The position numbers and the translations under genes were made by a program. The notes beneath the pieces are model-generated. The model saw only the letters and a program-made list of their open reading frames with translations, did no database searches and was not told where the DNA came from. A DNA stretch of 64,000 nucleotides from Rhodanobacteraceae bacterium (lineage in GTDB: Bacteria; Acidobacteriota; Terriglobia; Terriglobales; Acidobacteriaceae). Position 1 is the first letter of the stretch. The number at the start of each line of letters is the position of its first letter. Location of the stretch: NCBI GenBank assembly GCA_903970285.1, contig CAJCHN010000038.1, positions 20,527 through 84,526 on the forward strand, read 5' to 3'. Below, piece after piece: positions 57,701 to 64,000 of this stretch.

Positions 57701-57842
57701 GGGTATGGCTGAGCGATCAGAACGTCTTGGCGGCAGCTTCGAATACAGCTCTGCTCCTGGCAAGGGTACCTTCATTCAGATCTCGCTAAAAGCAGGACTT
57801 GCATACCAAGATCATCATTTGCTATGGAGACCCCCACTATAG
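54780..57842 (+). CDS. Propeller-type sensor histidine kinase
   Basis: 1020-residue membrane sensor. After a signal peptide ('ILLCLLLVTGF') comes a long periplasmic region of two-component-regulator propeller repeats ('WTGSDGAPQGILAMAQTPDG', 'GLWELNDGKWT', 'DGRLWFATVNGVVSLNPDRP'), a Y_Y_Y domain ('SYRYQLVGADQSWQDVGTRN'), one transmembrane helix ('LCGCVLLLLLWVAVNAR'), and a cytoplasmic HisKA_3 ('RIARDLHDTLLQGVQGLLLAF') and ATPase domain ('NAYRHAKPTKIQVRLNF', 'LDDGRGIEV', 'GFRGMAERSERLGG'). Such sensors often detect carbohydrates, agreeing with the GH5 genes on both sides. GTG 54780 has GGAGGAG 5 nt upstream and begins the signal peptide; ATG 54705 lacks a ribosome site. Confidence 0.93.
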   Translation: MRSRYTLQREGVCSWSQILLCLLLVTGFSRRIEAQDQALTQMLHRKWTGSDGAPQGILAMAQTPDGLLWFSNPRGLYSFDGIAFRLFEQDPSTAATPLPNSHYLLATRSGDLWLFAFHGAPVRIRDGRVRLFGRVEGAELQVLGWPQEDSHGTIWAVLNGRQIVYLGRDEEWHPLSDPPLTAGHLTTLFMDSSDTTWIVIDEHLYRKDSSDVQFKRIDIVLSGATTIRQGQKNDLWISSSGVGAPASLEANLLRVDKNGFVLYSTRVSKSVSTILPVSDGSLWVLTQSNELLRLHPYAGRKQLDAEVESSNEFELQVAPAELHQNALLSAANGGIWVAGIGGAEQFTRASLVPAMIPAPVGNWQSCLDSSAALWIADPRGVLYRRVNGILEKVKGERNVDALLCQRDGSLIISDERGLELFSGRHIMHLPRIPQLGALGLHKQYVYTGATHMPDKRIIAAVAGNAIGHGLWELNDGKWTRFLQDPDQPEVTALRPEADGGLLIGFREGKVQVFQQGTSTVMPIAGTPLGALGFADTVYGTMAYGSHGLALKTVSTFRRIAFADPENGVGITGVVQTRNGDVWLNGAEGIVKIPATEMQQFCVHNEHLVQTLNVREGNFVGPSLTSLFSDTAHVDPDGRLWFATVNGVVSLNPDRPASAELPKLAIRRIYADGRPIGNGLSIGPDVDTLRLQYIGVDLSNPQAVSYRYQLVGADQSWQDVGTRNEAIYTHLRPGKYVFRVMASNAPNLWTAPVQSVPFTVLPRYYQTLWFDVLCGCVLLLLLWVAVNARLRFLSADIRIRAEERADERIRIARDLHDTLLQGVQGLLLAFHAAAERVPEFHESKRALEHALSVAENIILEGRDRVKGLRTLHVPGDSLQIALEALSKDLDPSRKVVFEVIRSGKERCLFPEVAAESFLIAREAVINAYRHAKPTKIQVRLNFAPQVFSLVCLDDGRGIEVKQLRAAEETGHWGFRGMAERSERLGGSFEYSSAPGKGTFIQISLKAGLAYQDHHLLWRPPL

Positions 57843-57852
57843 TGGGGGTTTA
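57830..57852 (+). terminator. Intrinsic terminator of the sensor kinase gene
   Basis: Perfect 20-bp palindrome ACCCCCACTATAGTGGGGGT (57830-57849) followed by TT; it contains the kinase stop codon (TAG 57840-57842). The symmetric form could stop transcripts from either side. Confidence 0.75.
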
Positions 57853-57962
57853 GCCCTAGACCATCCAGCGATTCTCTTCTACTGTGTTGCATTGCACTCT
57901 ATGTGTAGACGTGCAGAAATCTTCCTGCTGAAGAACTGAGCACGCCTCCGGGATCGGACTGA

Positions 57963-59153
57963 ATGCAGGTTACACAACGGATTGAACCGCAAAAGATACA
58001 AGGACGGGGCTCAACGGTCACCGTCAAGCCCATCGCGTGCAACCGGAAATCAACATCGCGCCAACGCGGCCTTGGCACCTCAGGTAGTTCAAGACAGTGT
58101 CTCAACGAGTTGGCTCTTACACAGGGTGACAAGCATTTCTCAGAACCGCATCGCGCTGGTAATCTGCGGCACTTTCCTGGATCAAGGCCGCGCAAATCTC
58201 CTCTCATTGCATTTCTCTTATTGCCTTCTGCGAGACTCTTTGACCTATTCGCCTTCTCTGAGGCTTTCGCTGAAGCTGGGCAACTTCATGAAGAGTCATG
58301 GTCCTATGAAATGAGCGCTCTCGTGGTCAACGACGCCCATCTACCACAATTAGGGTTAGGACTTCACGTGGGTGCCGAACGCAGCTATCGAGATCACGAA
58401 GGTGACATCGATACTCTGGTGCTAATTGGAAGTGACCACTCTGAAGAAATGAGACATGACCGAAACCTCTACGGCTGGGTTCGGCAGATAAGCAGTTCGT
58501 GCCGACGCGTTGTCGCTGTAGGCACGGGAACATTCGTTTTGGCCGAGGCAGGCCTCCTGGAAGGACGCCAGGCCACAACGCATTGGCGATTGCATAAACA
58601 GCTAATGCTCCGCTACCCCAGGGTATCTGTGCAACCAGAGATCCTCTTTGTGCGCGATGGGAAATTCTTCACTTCTGCTGGTGGATCCGCTTGCCTCGAT
58701 TTGGCACTACGTCTCATAGAGGAAGACTTGGGCAATTCGATCGCGTCGAGCGTAGCCGGGATCATGGTCCTATTTGCAAAAAGGACGGGCGGTCAGCCTC
58801 AGATCAGCGCAACCCTCTGCGCGCAAAAGAAGGGAGGCCATGTTTTCGGTGATTTACTCGCCTGGATGGCCGATAACGCACATAGGGAACTGACCATCAC
58901 TAAACTGGCTAAGCGAGCAGCGATGAGCCCCCGCAACTTCTCGCGGACTTTTGTACGGGAGATCGGAACGACACCTGCAAAACATATTAAAGCTCTTCGT
59001 GTTGAAGCAGCGCAAAGAGAGCTGGAGGCAGGTACGACCAATTTAACAAAGGTGGCCGAAGTGAGCGGGTTCACTAGCACGGAGACACTGCGTCGAGCAT
59101 TTCTTGCAGAAAAAGATATAACTCCGGGCAAGTTCCTGGCCACCATGACATAG
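57963..59153 (+). CDS. GlxA-family regulator (DJ-1/PfpI plus AraC helix-turn-helix)
   Basis: 396 codons. The core has a DJ-1/PfpI-like amidotransferase-fold domain ('IAFLLLPSARLFDLFAFSEA', 'VVAVGTGTFVLAEAGLLEGR', where the nucleophile Cys seen in true amidases is replaced by Thr/Gly) and a C-terminal AraC domain ('ELTITKLAKRAAMSPRNFSR', 'LRVEAAQRELEAG', 'VAEVSGFTSTETLRRAFL'). The first ~75 residues are not family-like and the true start may lie downstream at a non-ATG codon; none has a good ribosome site. Likely a one-component transcription factor; target unknown. Confidence 0.85.
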   Translation: MQVTQRIEPQKIQGRGSTVTVKPIACNRKSTSRQRGLGTSGSSRQCLNELALTQGDKHFSEPHRAGNLRHFPGSRPRKSPLIAFLLLPSARLFDLFAFSEAFAEAGQLHEESWSYEMSALVVNDAHLPQLGLGLHVGAERSYRDHEGDIDTLVLIGSDHSEEMRHDRNLYGWVRQISSSCRRVVAVGTGTFVLAEAGLLEGRQATTHWRLHKQLMLRYPRVSVQPEILFVRDGKFFTSAGGSACLDLALRLIEEDLGNSIASSVAGIMVLFAKRTGGQPQISATLCAQKKGGHVFGDLLAWMADNAHRELTITKLAKRAAMSPRNFSRTFVREIGTTPAKHIKALRVEAAQRELEAGTTNLTKVAEVSGFTSTETLRRAFLAEKDITPGKFLATMT

Positions 59154-59296
59154 CTGGAGAAAAACCAAGCATAGACAAACCACCATCAGCCGATACTCTT
59201 GCCCCACGCTTTGTGCCCGCTCTTAGCAACAGACTCGTGCAAATCCACCCAGATTTACGGGTACCGCGACCATGAAGTCACGACTTTCAATGATAT

Positions 59297-60187
59297 CTAG
59301 GAGCGACGCCGCCCGTAAGGAAGCCTGTTGGCCCATTGATATGTCAGCACGGTAAGAACAGCGAGCGTCATCGTCTCCAATGTGAACTGACTCGTGCTTA
59401 GCAATGCGACCTTCCAGCTCTTCCCCTCGTACACCGCGTAAACGAGCGGTGTCAGCAAATGTCTGCGAACGAGAAGCAGAAGAAGACTGAATTGAGCCAG
59501 GCGCGCAACGGGCTCGATAGACAGTTTCCTCCAGACAAGATGAGCTGTCACCATAGAAGCTAACACGGGCTCTAAGTAGGAGATGTAAGCAGGCACGAGA
59601 ACATGGATGCCATAAGGAATGGCATAAACTTCATCATGGGCCAAATAGGAAAAGTGGTGGAGCACTGGAACAAACGCTTCATTGACCAACGGCTTAAAAA
59701 GCCTAAAAACAAATAGGTAAACAATAGCTGATCCAAAAACTCTCGGCCAAGGCTTCATAAGCAGCGGATTGAAGGCGACAACGAGGAGGGCGAGCAACAG
59801 CAAAGGCAAGATTTGCGGCACGTTTGCCAAGAAAGCATAACGATACGCGGTGGTCACCACTCCTGTCATAACTGGAACACGTAATAGCGACTCGCGGATG
59901 CCGGCGATCAGAACAAACAGGATGATCCATCGTTTAGCGAATGAAAGTGTACCGAGTTCCTTGCTGGCGGCCGAATATAGGAGAATCGTGCCTAAGGAGA
60001 TGCCGGCTACGTTGACCGACTCCAACCATCCCGATCCTGGATAGTGTGAAGGGAAAGGAACGTGAAGCACCTGCAACATGACGACGTGAACACTCAGCGC
60101 ACACAAGAGTGTAAAGCCCATACCAGCGGCCAGGCGCAGCGGTTGTAGTGCCCTTCGGCCTAGAAACACACCCTGCCGGATACTCAT
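59297..60187 (-). CDS. Multi-spanning membrane protein, unknown
   Basis: 296 residues with about eight hydrophobic segments and short charged loops; no family recognised. Charged or polar loop positions such as 'HHFSYLAHDEVYAIPYGIH' and a basic C-terminus (YGRRRS) may mark functional parts. Start ATG 60185-60187 has GGAGG 5 nt upstream; ATG 60200-60202, 15 nt earlier in frame, also has a purine run. It is divergent from the cupin gene and convergent with the GlxA-type regulator. Confidence 0.8.
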   Translation of the reverse strand: MSIRQGVFLGRRALQPLRLAAGMGFTLLCALSVHVVMLQVLHVPFPSHYPGSGWLESVNVAGISLGTILLYSAASKELGTLSFAKRWIILFVLIAGIRESLLRVPVMTGVVTTAYRYAFLANVPQILPLLLLALLVVAFNPLLMKPWPRVFGSAIVYLFVFRLFKPLVNEAFVPVLHHFSYLAHDEVYAIPYGIHVLVPAYISYLEPVLASMVTAHLVWRKLSIEPVARLAQFSLLLLLVRRHLLTPLVYAVYEGKSWKVALLSTSQFTLETMTLAVLTVLTYQWANRLPYGRRRS

Positions 60188-60859
60188 AATAGCCTCCTTC
60201 ATTACCACCTTAGCCTTGTGTCGGCGAAGCTCCCTACTGCGACCATAGGTCGACAGAGCCGTGCACGTGTTCTTCTTATTCAACCACCGGCGTGCCCAAA
60301 CATCTGCTCTTATTCTTTCGTGCTCTTCCAAAGGTCTGTGGAAAGCTCATTTGAAAACCCGTTTTGATGATTGCTTCATAATCCCGGTACTGCGCTAACC
60401 AACACTTGAAAGGCTCAAGAAACAAATCAAGGGGACGCGTCATTGAGCTCTGCAGCCGGCAGTCTCGCCTTCGGTGCAGCACCTTTAGGGGTGCAGGCGA
60501 CTGCGATCAAGCCGTGACACAAGGGTACTAGAGCCCGAGGAGAAAAGACTTCAGCGGTTTAGGGCAGATCAGTGCTAAGAAAGATTCAATCCGCAGTTCT
60601 CAACTCTCCATCACAAGAGCTATGCGTGCGGTCGAAACCCTCGCAGCAGCGCAGCTTAGCGCAATGAAGTATGTGAGGACTAATCTGTTAAAACGAACTG
60701 CCTCACAAACGGCCATATATGCATCAAGAATGGCCACTCAGCCTGAGAAAGTAGCCACAACTTGTCACTAAGGACGTGCTTTTTGTCTGCATCATGAGTG
60801 CGGACGTATCTTCACGCACTGTACAACTTAACGAAGCGCAGGAAGGTGACAGGTATTCA
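60188..60859. other. 672-bp intergenic region
   Basis: Between the divergent membrane protein and cupin genes. Short frames exist but none has a ribosome site and coding-like composition. No repeat or RNA family recognised; promoters for both genes should lie here. Confidence 0.5.
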
Positions 60860-61423
60860 ATGAAAATAGAAGTGACTGAGACACTAACACCTGTTCATAG
60901 AGGTGCCAATGTAGACACATCTCTCGTTTACATGGGTAATATCATGTCGTTCCTTGTGAATGGATACGACACTCGTGGTGCATTTGGGCTGGTTGCCGCG
61001 CATGCTCGGCAAGGAAGCGAACCACCGCCGCATATCCATCATCGAGAGCATGAACTTTGGTACATCCTCGAAGGTGAGGTTGAATTCTTTTGTGAGGGAG
61101 TGGAGCATAGCATACGTGTCTGCCGGGGTGAGGTCATCCTACTACCGAAAGCAAAAGCTCATGCAGTGATCTACCACTCTTCTGAAGTTCGCGTTCTTCT
61201 GATAGGGTATGCGGGCAGTAGTGAACATGTGGCTTTTGACACCTACTTTCGGGAAATGGCCAGCGGACCTGCCACGGATATGCAACTGCCTGGCAACAGT
61301 ACGACATATGCCACAGCAACTGAGCTCCAGGCTTTTAACGAAATTGCCGAGAGGAATGGTTTCTCATTGCTTTCGCCGGAGGAAGCCGCACAGCGACTAC
61401 CCAGCTATCCTGGCTTCGGCTAA
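60860..61423 (+). CDS. Cupin-domain protein
   Basis: 187 residues with one cupin core: 'PPHIHHREHELWYILEGEVEFF' in part (His-x-His...Glu metal ligands) and 'VILLPKAKAHAVIYHSS' (final His). This resembles quercetin-dioxygenase-type cupins and sugar-binding cupins; activity unknown. ATG 60860 begins the conserved part; an ATG at 60776 would add 28 residues. It precedes two very small genes and a GH5 gene. Confidence 0.82.
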   Translation: MKIEVTETLTPVHRGANVDTSLVYMGNIMSFLVNGYDTRGAFGLVAAHARQGSEPPPHIHHREHELWYILEGEVEFFCEGVEHSIRVCRGEVILLPKAKAHAVIYHSSEVRVLLIGYAGSSEHVAFDTYFREMASGPATDMQLPGNSTTYATATELQAFNEIAERNGFSLLSPEEAAQRLPSYPGFG

Positions 61424-61570
61424 AGACCGCCTGAAGACGGTTGATAATTGCGAATTTGCACGGCGTGCGCTCCGAATTCATGATCATAGAGCGTGAGTGC
61501 CCGGCAGAATAAGACGCTAAAGAATTCTGCCGGCTCGGACGTCGTGAGACTCCAAGAGAGTAGTCCAGCG

Positions 61571-61750
61571 ATGGAATCCAAAACAGCGCCGAGAGTTGTT
61601 CACGAATGCGAACGGTGCGGTGTCATGCTGACGCCCACAGAGGCAGGTCAAGGTGTAAATGTGACCGGCATTGTCACATGCAGGGCATGTGGATCCTCTG
61701 GACCATTGCGGGTAAGGATTGTTGTGGGCACTGACGAGCAAGGTGGGTAA
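61571..61750 (+). CDS. Small zinc-ribbon protein
   Basis: 59 residues with two Cys pairs, CERCG and CRACG, separated by about 22 residues, as in a single zinc ribbon. The rest ('GPLRVRIVVGTDEQGG') is short and polar. Function unknown. ATG 61571 follows GAGAG; a GTG at 61493 in the same frame would give 85 residues. Its TAA overlaps the ATG of the next small frame (TAATG). Confidence 0.6.
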   Translation: MESKTAPRVVHECERCGVMLTPTEAGQGVNVTGIVTCRACGSSGPLRVRIVVGTDEQGG

Positions 61751-61905
61751 TGGAAAGTGTCCCCATTTGTTACTTGTGCACTGACGAGGCGTCGGGTACA
61801 CCCGCCGGAGCTGGCACATTGCCCCCTAGGGCTTCAGAGCAACTCATCGGGATCATCGCACAAGGACAGTGCCTGGCTACTTTGAGTAATAGGGCGGTGG
61901 ACTAG
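61750..61905 (+). CDS. 51-residue protein coupled to the zinc-ribbon gene
   Basis: ATG 61750 overlaps the previous stop (TAATG) and is preceded by AAGGTGGG, so translational coupling is likely. The product begins MESVPICYLCTDE, has one CxxC, and no recognised family. A 11-bp repeat GCACTGACGAG occurs at the end of the previous gene (61728-61738) and inside this one (61778-61788), so part of the frame may come from a local duplication. Confidence 0.4.
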   Translation: MESVPICYLCTDEASGTPAGAGTLPPRASEQLIGIIAQGQCLATLSNRAVD

Positions 61906-61994
61906 CACATTAGCGTTGAATGTAGCCGGAGTGTCGCTTGAGCAAGATGCTTCACCTTCTCGGACACACCTATTAGAAAAGCGAGGAAATCTAG

Positions 61995-63080
61995 ATGATC
62001 TTCTCTGGAGTTGGGAAATGTGTACTGGCATGCGCAACGGTTTCCATGCTTGTTCCTACATACGTTCATAGCCAAGCGACGAACGAAAGGGCCGGCGTTG
62101 TGGGGGTGCGAGGAAAGGAACTGGTGCGGGATGGGAAGCGATGGATCCCACATGGTTTTTATCAGATTGCCTTTGAGGTCGCGCCCCGCAACCTTGGGCG
62201 CGCCGATCACCCCTTCTGGGCTACTGCATACAATCATTACACTCCCGAAGAGTACAAAGAAATGCGTGAAGCCGGGGCAGACTCGGTTCGAATACAGATC
62301 GCGCAAGCCGGTGCAGACCCGCAAAGCCCAATTTTCGATGAGGCATTCTTGGAGAAGGCTCTGGGAGCTGTCCGATCGGCCCGGCAGGCGGGACTTACTG
62401 TCATCGTCTGTGTACAAGCTGAGTCGCACGTTCCAGGTGATAAACCTATCGACCTGCCTGGAGAGGGCACGCGTCGGGTTTGGCTGGAGATAGCGCCAGC
62501 CTTTGCGAACGACCACGGCGTTGTATTCGAGCTCCTTAATGAACCCCGTCCTCAGCCAAGCCCGCAAAACTGGAAGAAGTGGGGAGCAGCTATGACGCAG
62601 ACTCTACTAACGGTACGTCAAACGGGAGCGGGAAATGTAGTCATCGCGGACGGTCTGGGTGTAGGACAGGTGCTCGATGGAGCACCACTGCTGCTAGATC
62701 CTCAAGTTGCATACGCTTCACACCCCTATCCGCTTCAGCAACATGGCCAAACACGCCAAGCCTGGGACGAAAAGTTCGGGAAGTTCTCCCGTAGAGCGCC
62801 AGTGATCATAACGGAGTGGATTTCCGGCGCGTACTTCTGCAATGAAGACACTCCCAACTCCACAGTAGAGTTCCTGCAGTATCTGCAAGAGCACGGAGTG
62901 GGTCTGGAGATGGGCATCTGGGATTGGGCGCCAACCGGCTTCGGAAGCGTTCGCCAGGGGTTCCCAAACGCGCGCTTTTCAAACTATGCAGGTCTTGCGT
63001 GCCACCAACCGTTCTACGGTCCAGGAAAACTTGTTGAGACCTGGTACACCACCGGTGTTCCCCCTACTAATCCGGAGTAA
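61995..63080 (+). CDS. GH5-family glycoside hydrolase, secreted
   Basis: 361 residues with an N-terminal signal peptide ('CVLACATVSMLVPTYVHSQA') and a GH5 barrel: 'MREAGADSVRIQIAQAGAD', 'VVFELLNEPRPQPS' (acid/base Glu), 'VAYASHPYPLQQHG' and 'PVIITEWISGAYF' (nucleophile Glu). It is a close relative of the lipoprotein GH5 at 52478-53671 (shared 'VAYASHPY', 'GAGNVVIADG'/'GATNVVIADG', 'TWY.TG.P' ends) but has an ordinary signal peptide. Start ATG 61995 with GAGGAAA upstream. Confidence 0.9.
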   Translation: MIFSGVGKCVLACATVSMLVPTYVHSQATNERAGVVGVRGKELVRDGKRWIPHGFYQIAFEVAPRNLGRADHPFWATAYNHYTPEEYKEMREAGADSVRIQIAQAGADPQSPIFDEAFLEKALGAVRSARQAGLTVIVCVQAESHVPGDKPIDLPGEGTRRVWLEIAPAFANDHGVVFELLNEPRPQPSPQNWKKWGAAMTQTLLTVRQTGAGNVVIADGLGVGQVLDGAPLLLDPQVAYASHPYPLQQHGQTRQAWDEKFGKFSRRAPVIITEWISGAYFCNEDTPNSTVEFLQYLQEHGVGLEMGIWDWAPTGFGSVRQGFPNARFSNYAGLACHQPFYGPGKLVETWYTTGVPPTNPE

Positions 63081-63647
63081 AGCAGCCTCGTGAAGACGCT
63101 ATTCTGAAAGATTGGACACGAGTGTGAAATGAATAAGATACTGAAAGCCCCTCTATCTATGCTGGTTTGCCGAGCGAAGCAAAAGCGGAACTCCACTGCA
63201 CTTCTCTTTGAAGATCAGGTGGGGATTTGCGAAGAACTTATTCTCAGGATAGCCAAGCAGCCAAGCTGAGCCGCGGCCCTCAAAACCTTGGTATTGATCG
63301 AGGTGATTGCGTACCGTGCACATGTTGAACATCCCATCTGCCGACGGTTGGCAGCCACGAGCAGTGGCACACCACTGAAGGAAAGAGGCAGACCGCCTAA
63401 AAAGAGAGGACGTTCATGACTATGCAGCCAAGAAAACACATTGGAAAAATATTGGCGCTACTCGTGTGACCGTAGACCGAAAAAGTTCCCCAACGCTTTT
63501 GTAAGTCGAGGTTGAAAAATCTCACGGCATCCCCCTTGGTACTGCTCCTTTCAGTACCACTGCACAGGAGGGTGCATTCCAAGGGGGCGCACCCTCCCGG
63601 TATAAGGTTTTAAGGTGTATTAATTCAGTTGATACTGCGCTACAGCT
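63081..63647. other. 567-bp intergenic region with nested inverted repeats
   Basis: No convincing gene. A 46-codon frame (63129-63269) has no good ribosome site. The main feature is the overlapping inverted-repeat block at 63531-63597, next to the Hsp20 remnant. Confidence 0.5.
63531..63597. repeat. Three overlapping inverted repeats
   Basis: CCCCCTTGG (63531-63539) pairs with CCAAGGGGG (63579-63587); GGTACTG (63538-63544) pairs with CAGTACC (63552-63558); GGAGGGTGC (63567-63575) pairs with GCACCCTCC (63589-63597). The first and third are mutually exclusive as simple hairpins, because an arm of the first lies in the loop of the third. It may be a conditional terminator/attenuator or a pseudoknotted RNA; no U-tract is present. 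Confidence 0.6.
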
Positions 63648-63878
63648 TCAGGCTGCGCGCGAGCCTTCCATCTGCTTCGGAGCCGGCTTGGAGCTAGAGC
63701 CAGAGCCGATCTGAATCTTCACATGTTTCGGCTTAGCCGCTTCCTTCTTCGGCAAGGTGATCGCAAGGACGCCGTTCTCATAACTGGCCTGAGCCGTCTC
63801 CGTCTCTACCGTAGAAGGCAGAGTTGTGATCTTCAGCGGTAGATGGCGGTCATTCTTCTTGGCTAATCGGCGGCTCAG
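63648..63878 (-). pseudogene. Hsp20 C-terminal remnant
   Basis: Open minus-strand frame of 76 codons between an in-frame TAG (63879-63881) and TGA (63648-63650). It reads 'LPSTVETETAQASYENG', 'VLAITLPKKEAAKPK', 'HVKIQIG', which is the end of an Hsp20/alpha-crystallin domain with the strand-forming 'ASYENGVLAITLPKK'. There is no N-terminal half and no ATG start; the upstream sequence codes for another protein in another frame. So this is a truncated gene, or a start is hidden in a sequence I cannot judge. Confidence 0.6.
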
Positions 63879-64000
63879 CTACGTACCAAGCCTTGTGATC
63901 CGACATTTCATGGCAGCGCTGGCAGCTGGTAACCTCCCACTGGAAGTGACATGCAGGACAGAGGCCTGAAGTCCAGAAGGTATTCCACAGATGGCCGCAC
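63850..64000 (-). CDS. Zinc-ribbon protein, C-terminal part (N-terminus beyond window)
   Basis: Minus-strand frame running from the right edge to TGA 63850-63852. The visible end has paired cysteines (CGHLW, CPAC, CQRC) with 'FQWEVTSCQRCHEMSDHKAW', typical of a multi-ribbon zinc-binding protein. Function unknown. Its last codons overlap the Hsp20 remnant in another frame by 29 bp. Confidence 0.6.
   Translation of the reverse strand, partial: CGHLWNTFWTSGLCPACHFQWEVTSCQRCHEMSDHKAWYVAEPPISQEE

Noticed and set aside
63129..63269. 46-codon frame starting MNKILKAPL
   Set aside because: No clear ribosome site and no supporting context; frames of this length are expected by chance.

Overview
The window looks like chromosomal DNA of a soil bacterium, most likely an Acidobacteriota (Terriglobia/Acidobacteriaceae type). 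This is inferred from the mix of genes, moderately high GC, one-component regulators and carbohydrate-active enzymes; no 16S or ribosomal marker is present, so it is not proven. Genes are dense and many neighbours are joined by 4-bp ATGA, TTGA or GTGA overlaps, implying translational coupling.

Region 1 (1-8200, minus strand) is a purine/ureide catabolic operon. Allantoinase, allantoate amidohydrolase, ureidoglycine aminohydrolase and a ureidoglycolate amidohydrolase-like enzyme follow one another in reaction order, then a xanthine dehydrogenase molybdopterin subunit cut by the left edge. A VKOR-like membrane protein and a short-chain dehydrogenase lie upstream. Region 2 (8200-20000) holds an iron-trafficking protein, tRNA-Pro(GGG), an outer-membrane-type protein, a secreted alpha/beta hydrolase, a GAF-SpoIIE phosphatase, a very large GH13-family protein, and a Fur/PerR-type repressor translationally coupled to katG with a clear terminator.

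At about 20.0-20.1 kb there is a degenerate tRNA-Phe-like sequence, and beyond it the base composition drops visibly. Region 3 (20.7-47.8 kb) is a cobalamin supercluster. A minus-strand operon (cobG-H-IJ-L-E-M-K-F) and a plus-strand operon (cobN, a ChlI/ChlD-type chelatase subunit, cobU, cobB, cobT, cobS, cobC, an unknown gene, a PduO-type adenosyltransferase, bluB, cobQ, cobD, threonine-phosphate decarboxylase; then cobA) diverge from a centre holding a phosphatase and the cobalt transporter cbtAB. Each operon is preceded by its own cobalamin riboswitch. Together they encode the oxygen-dependent route from uroporphyrinogen III to adenosylcobalamin, including lower-ligand synthesis. Two points stand out: CobN carries an N-terminal [2Fe-2S] ferredoxin-like domain, and an unrecognised gene with a DGYHR motif is locked into the operon by overlaps on both sides.

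Region 4 (48-64 kb) is less GC-rich and more accessory. It contains a LysR regulator divergent from a resorcylate-decarboxylase-like amidohydrolase, a maleylacetate reductase-like dehydrogenase, two GH5 paralogues, a propeller-type sensor kinase with a divergent NarL-type response regulator, a GlxA-type AraC regulator, an unknown multi-spanning membrane protein, a cupin, small zinc-ribbon proteins, and at the right edge an Hsp20 C-terminal remnant overlapping a zinc-ribbon gene. I saw no CRISPR array, no intact transposase or integrase, and no rRNA.
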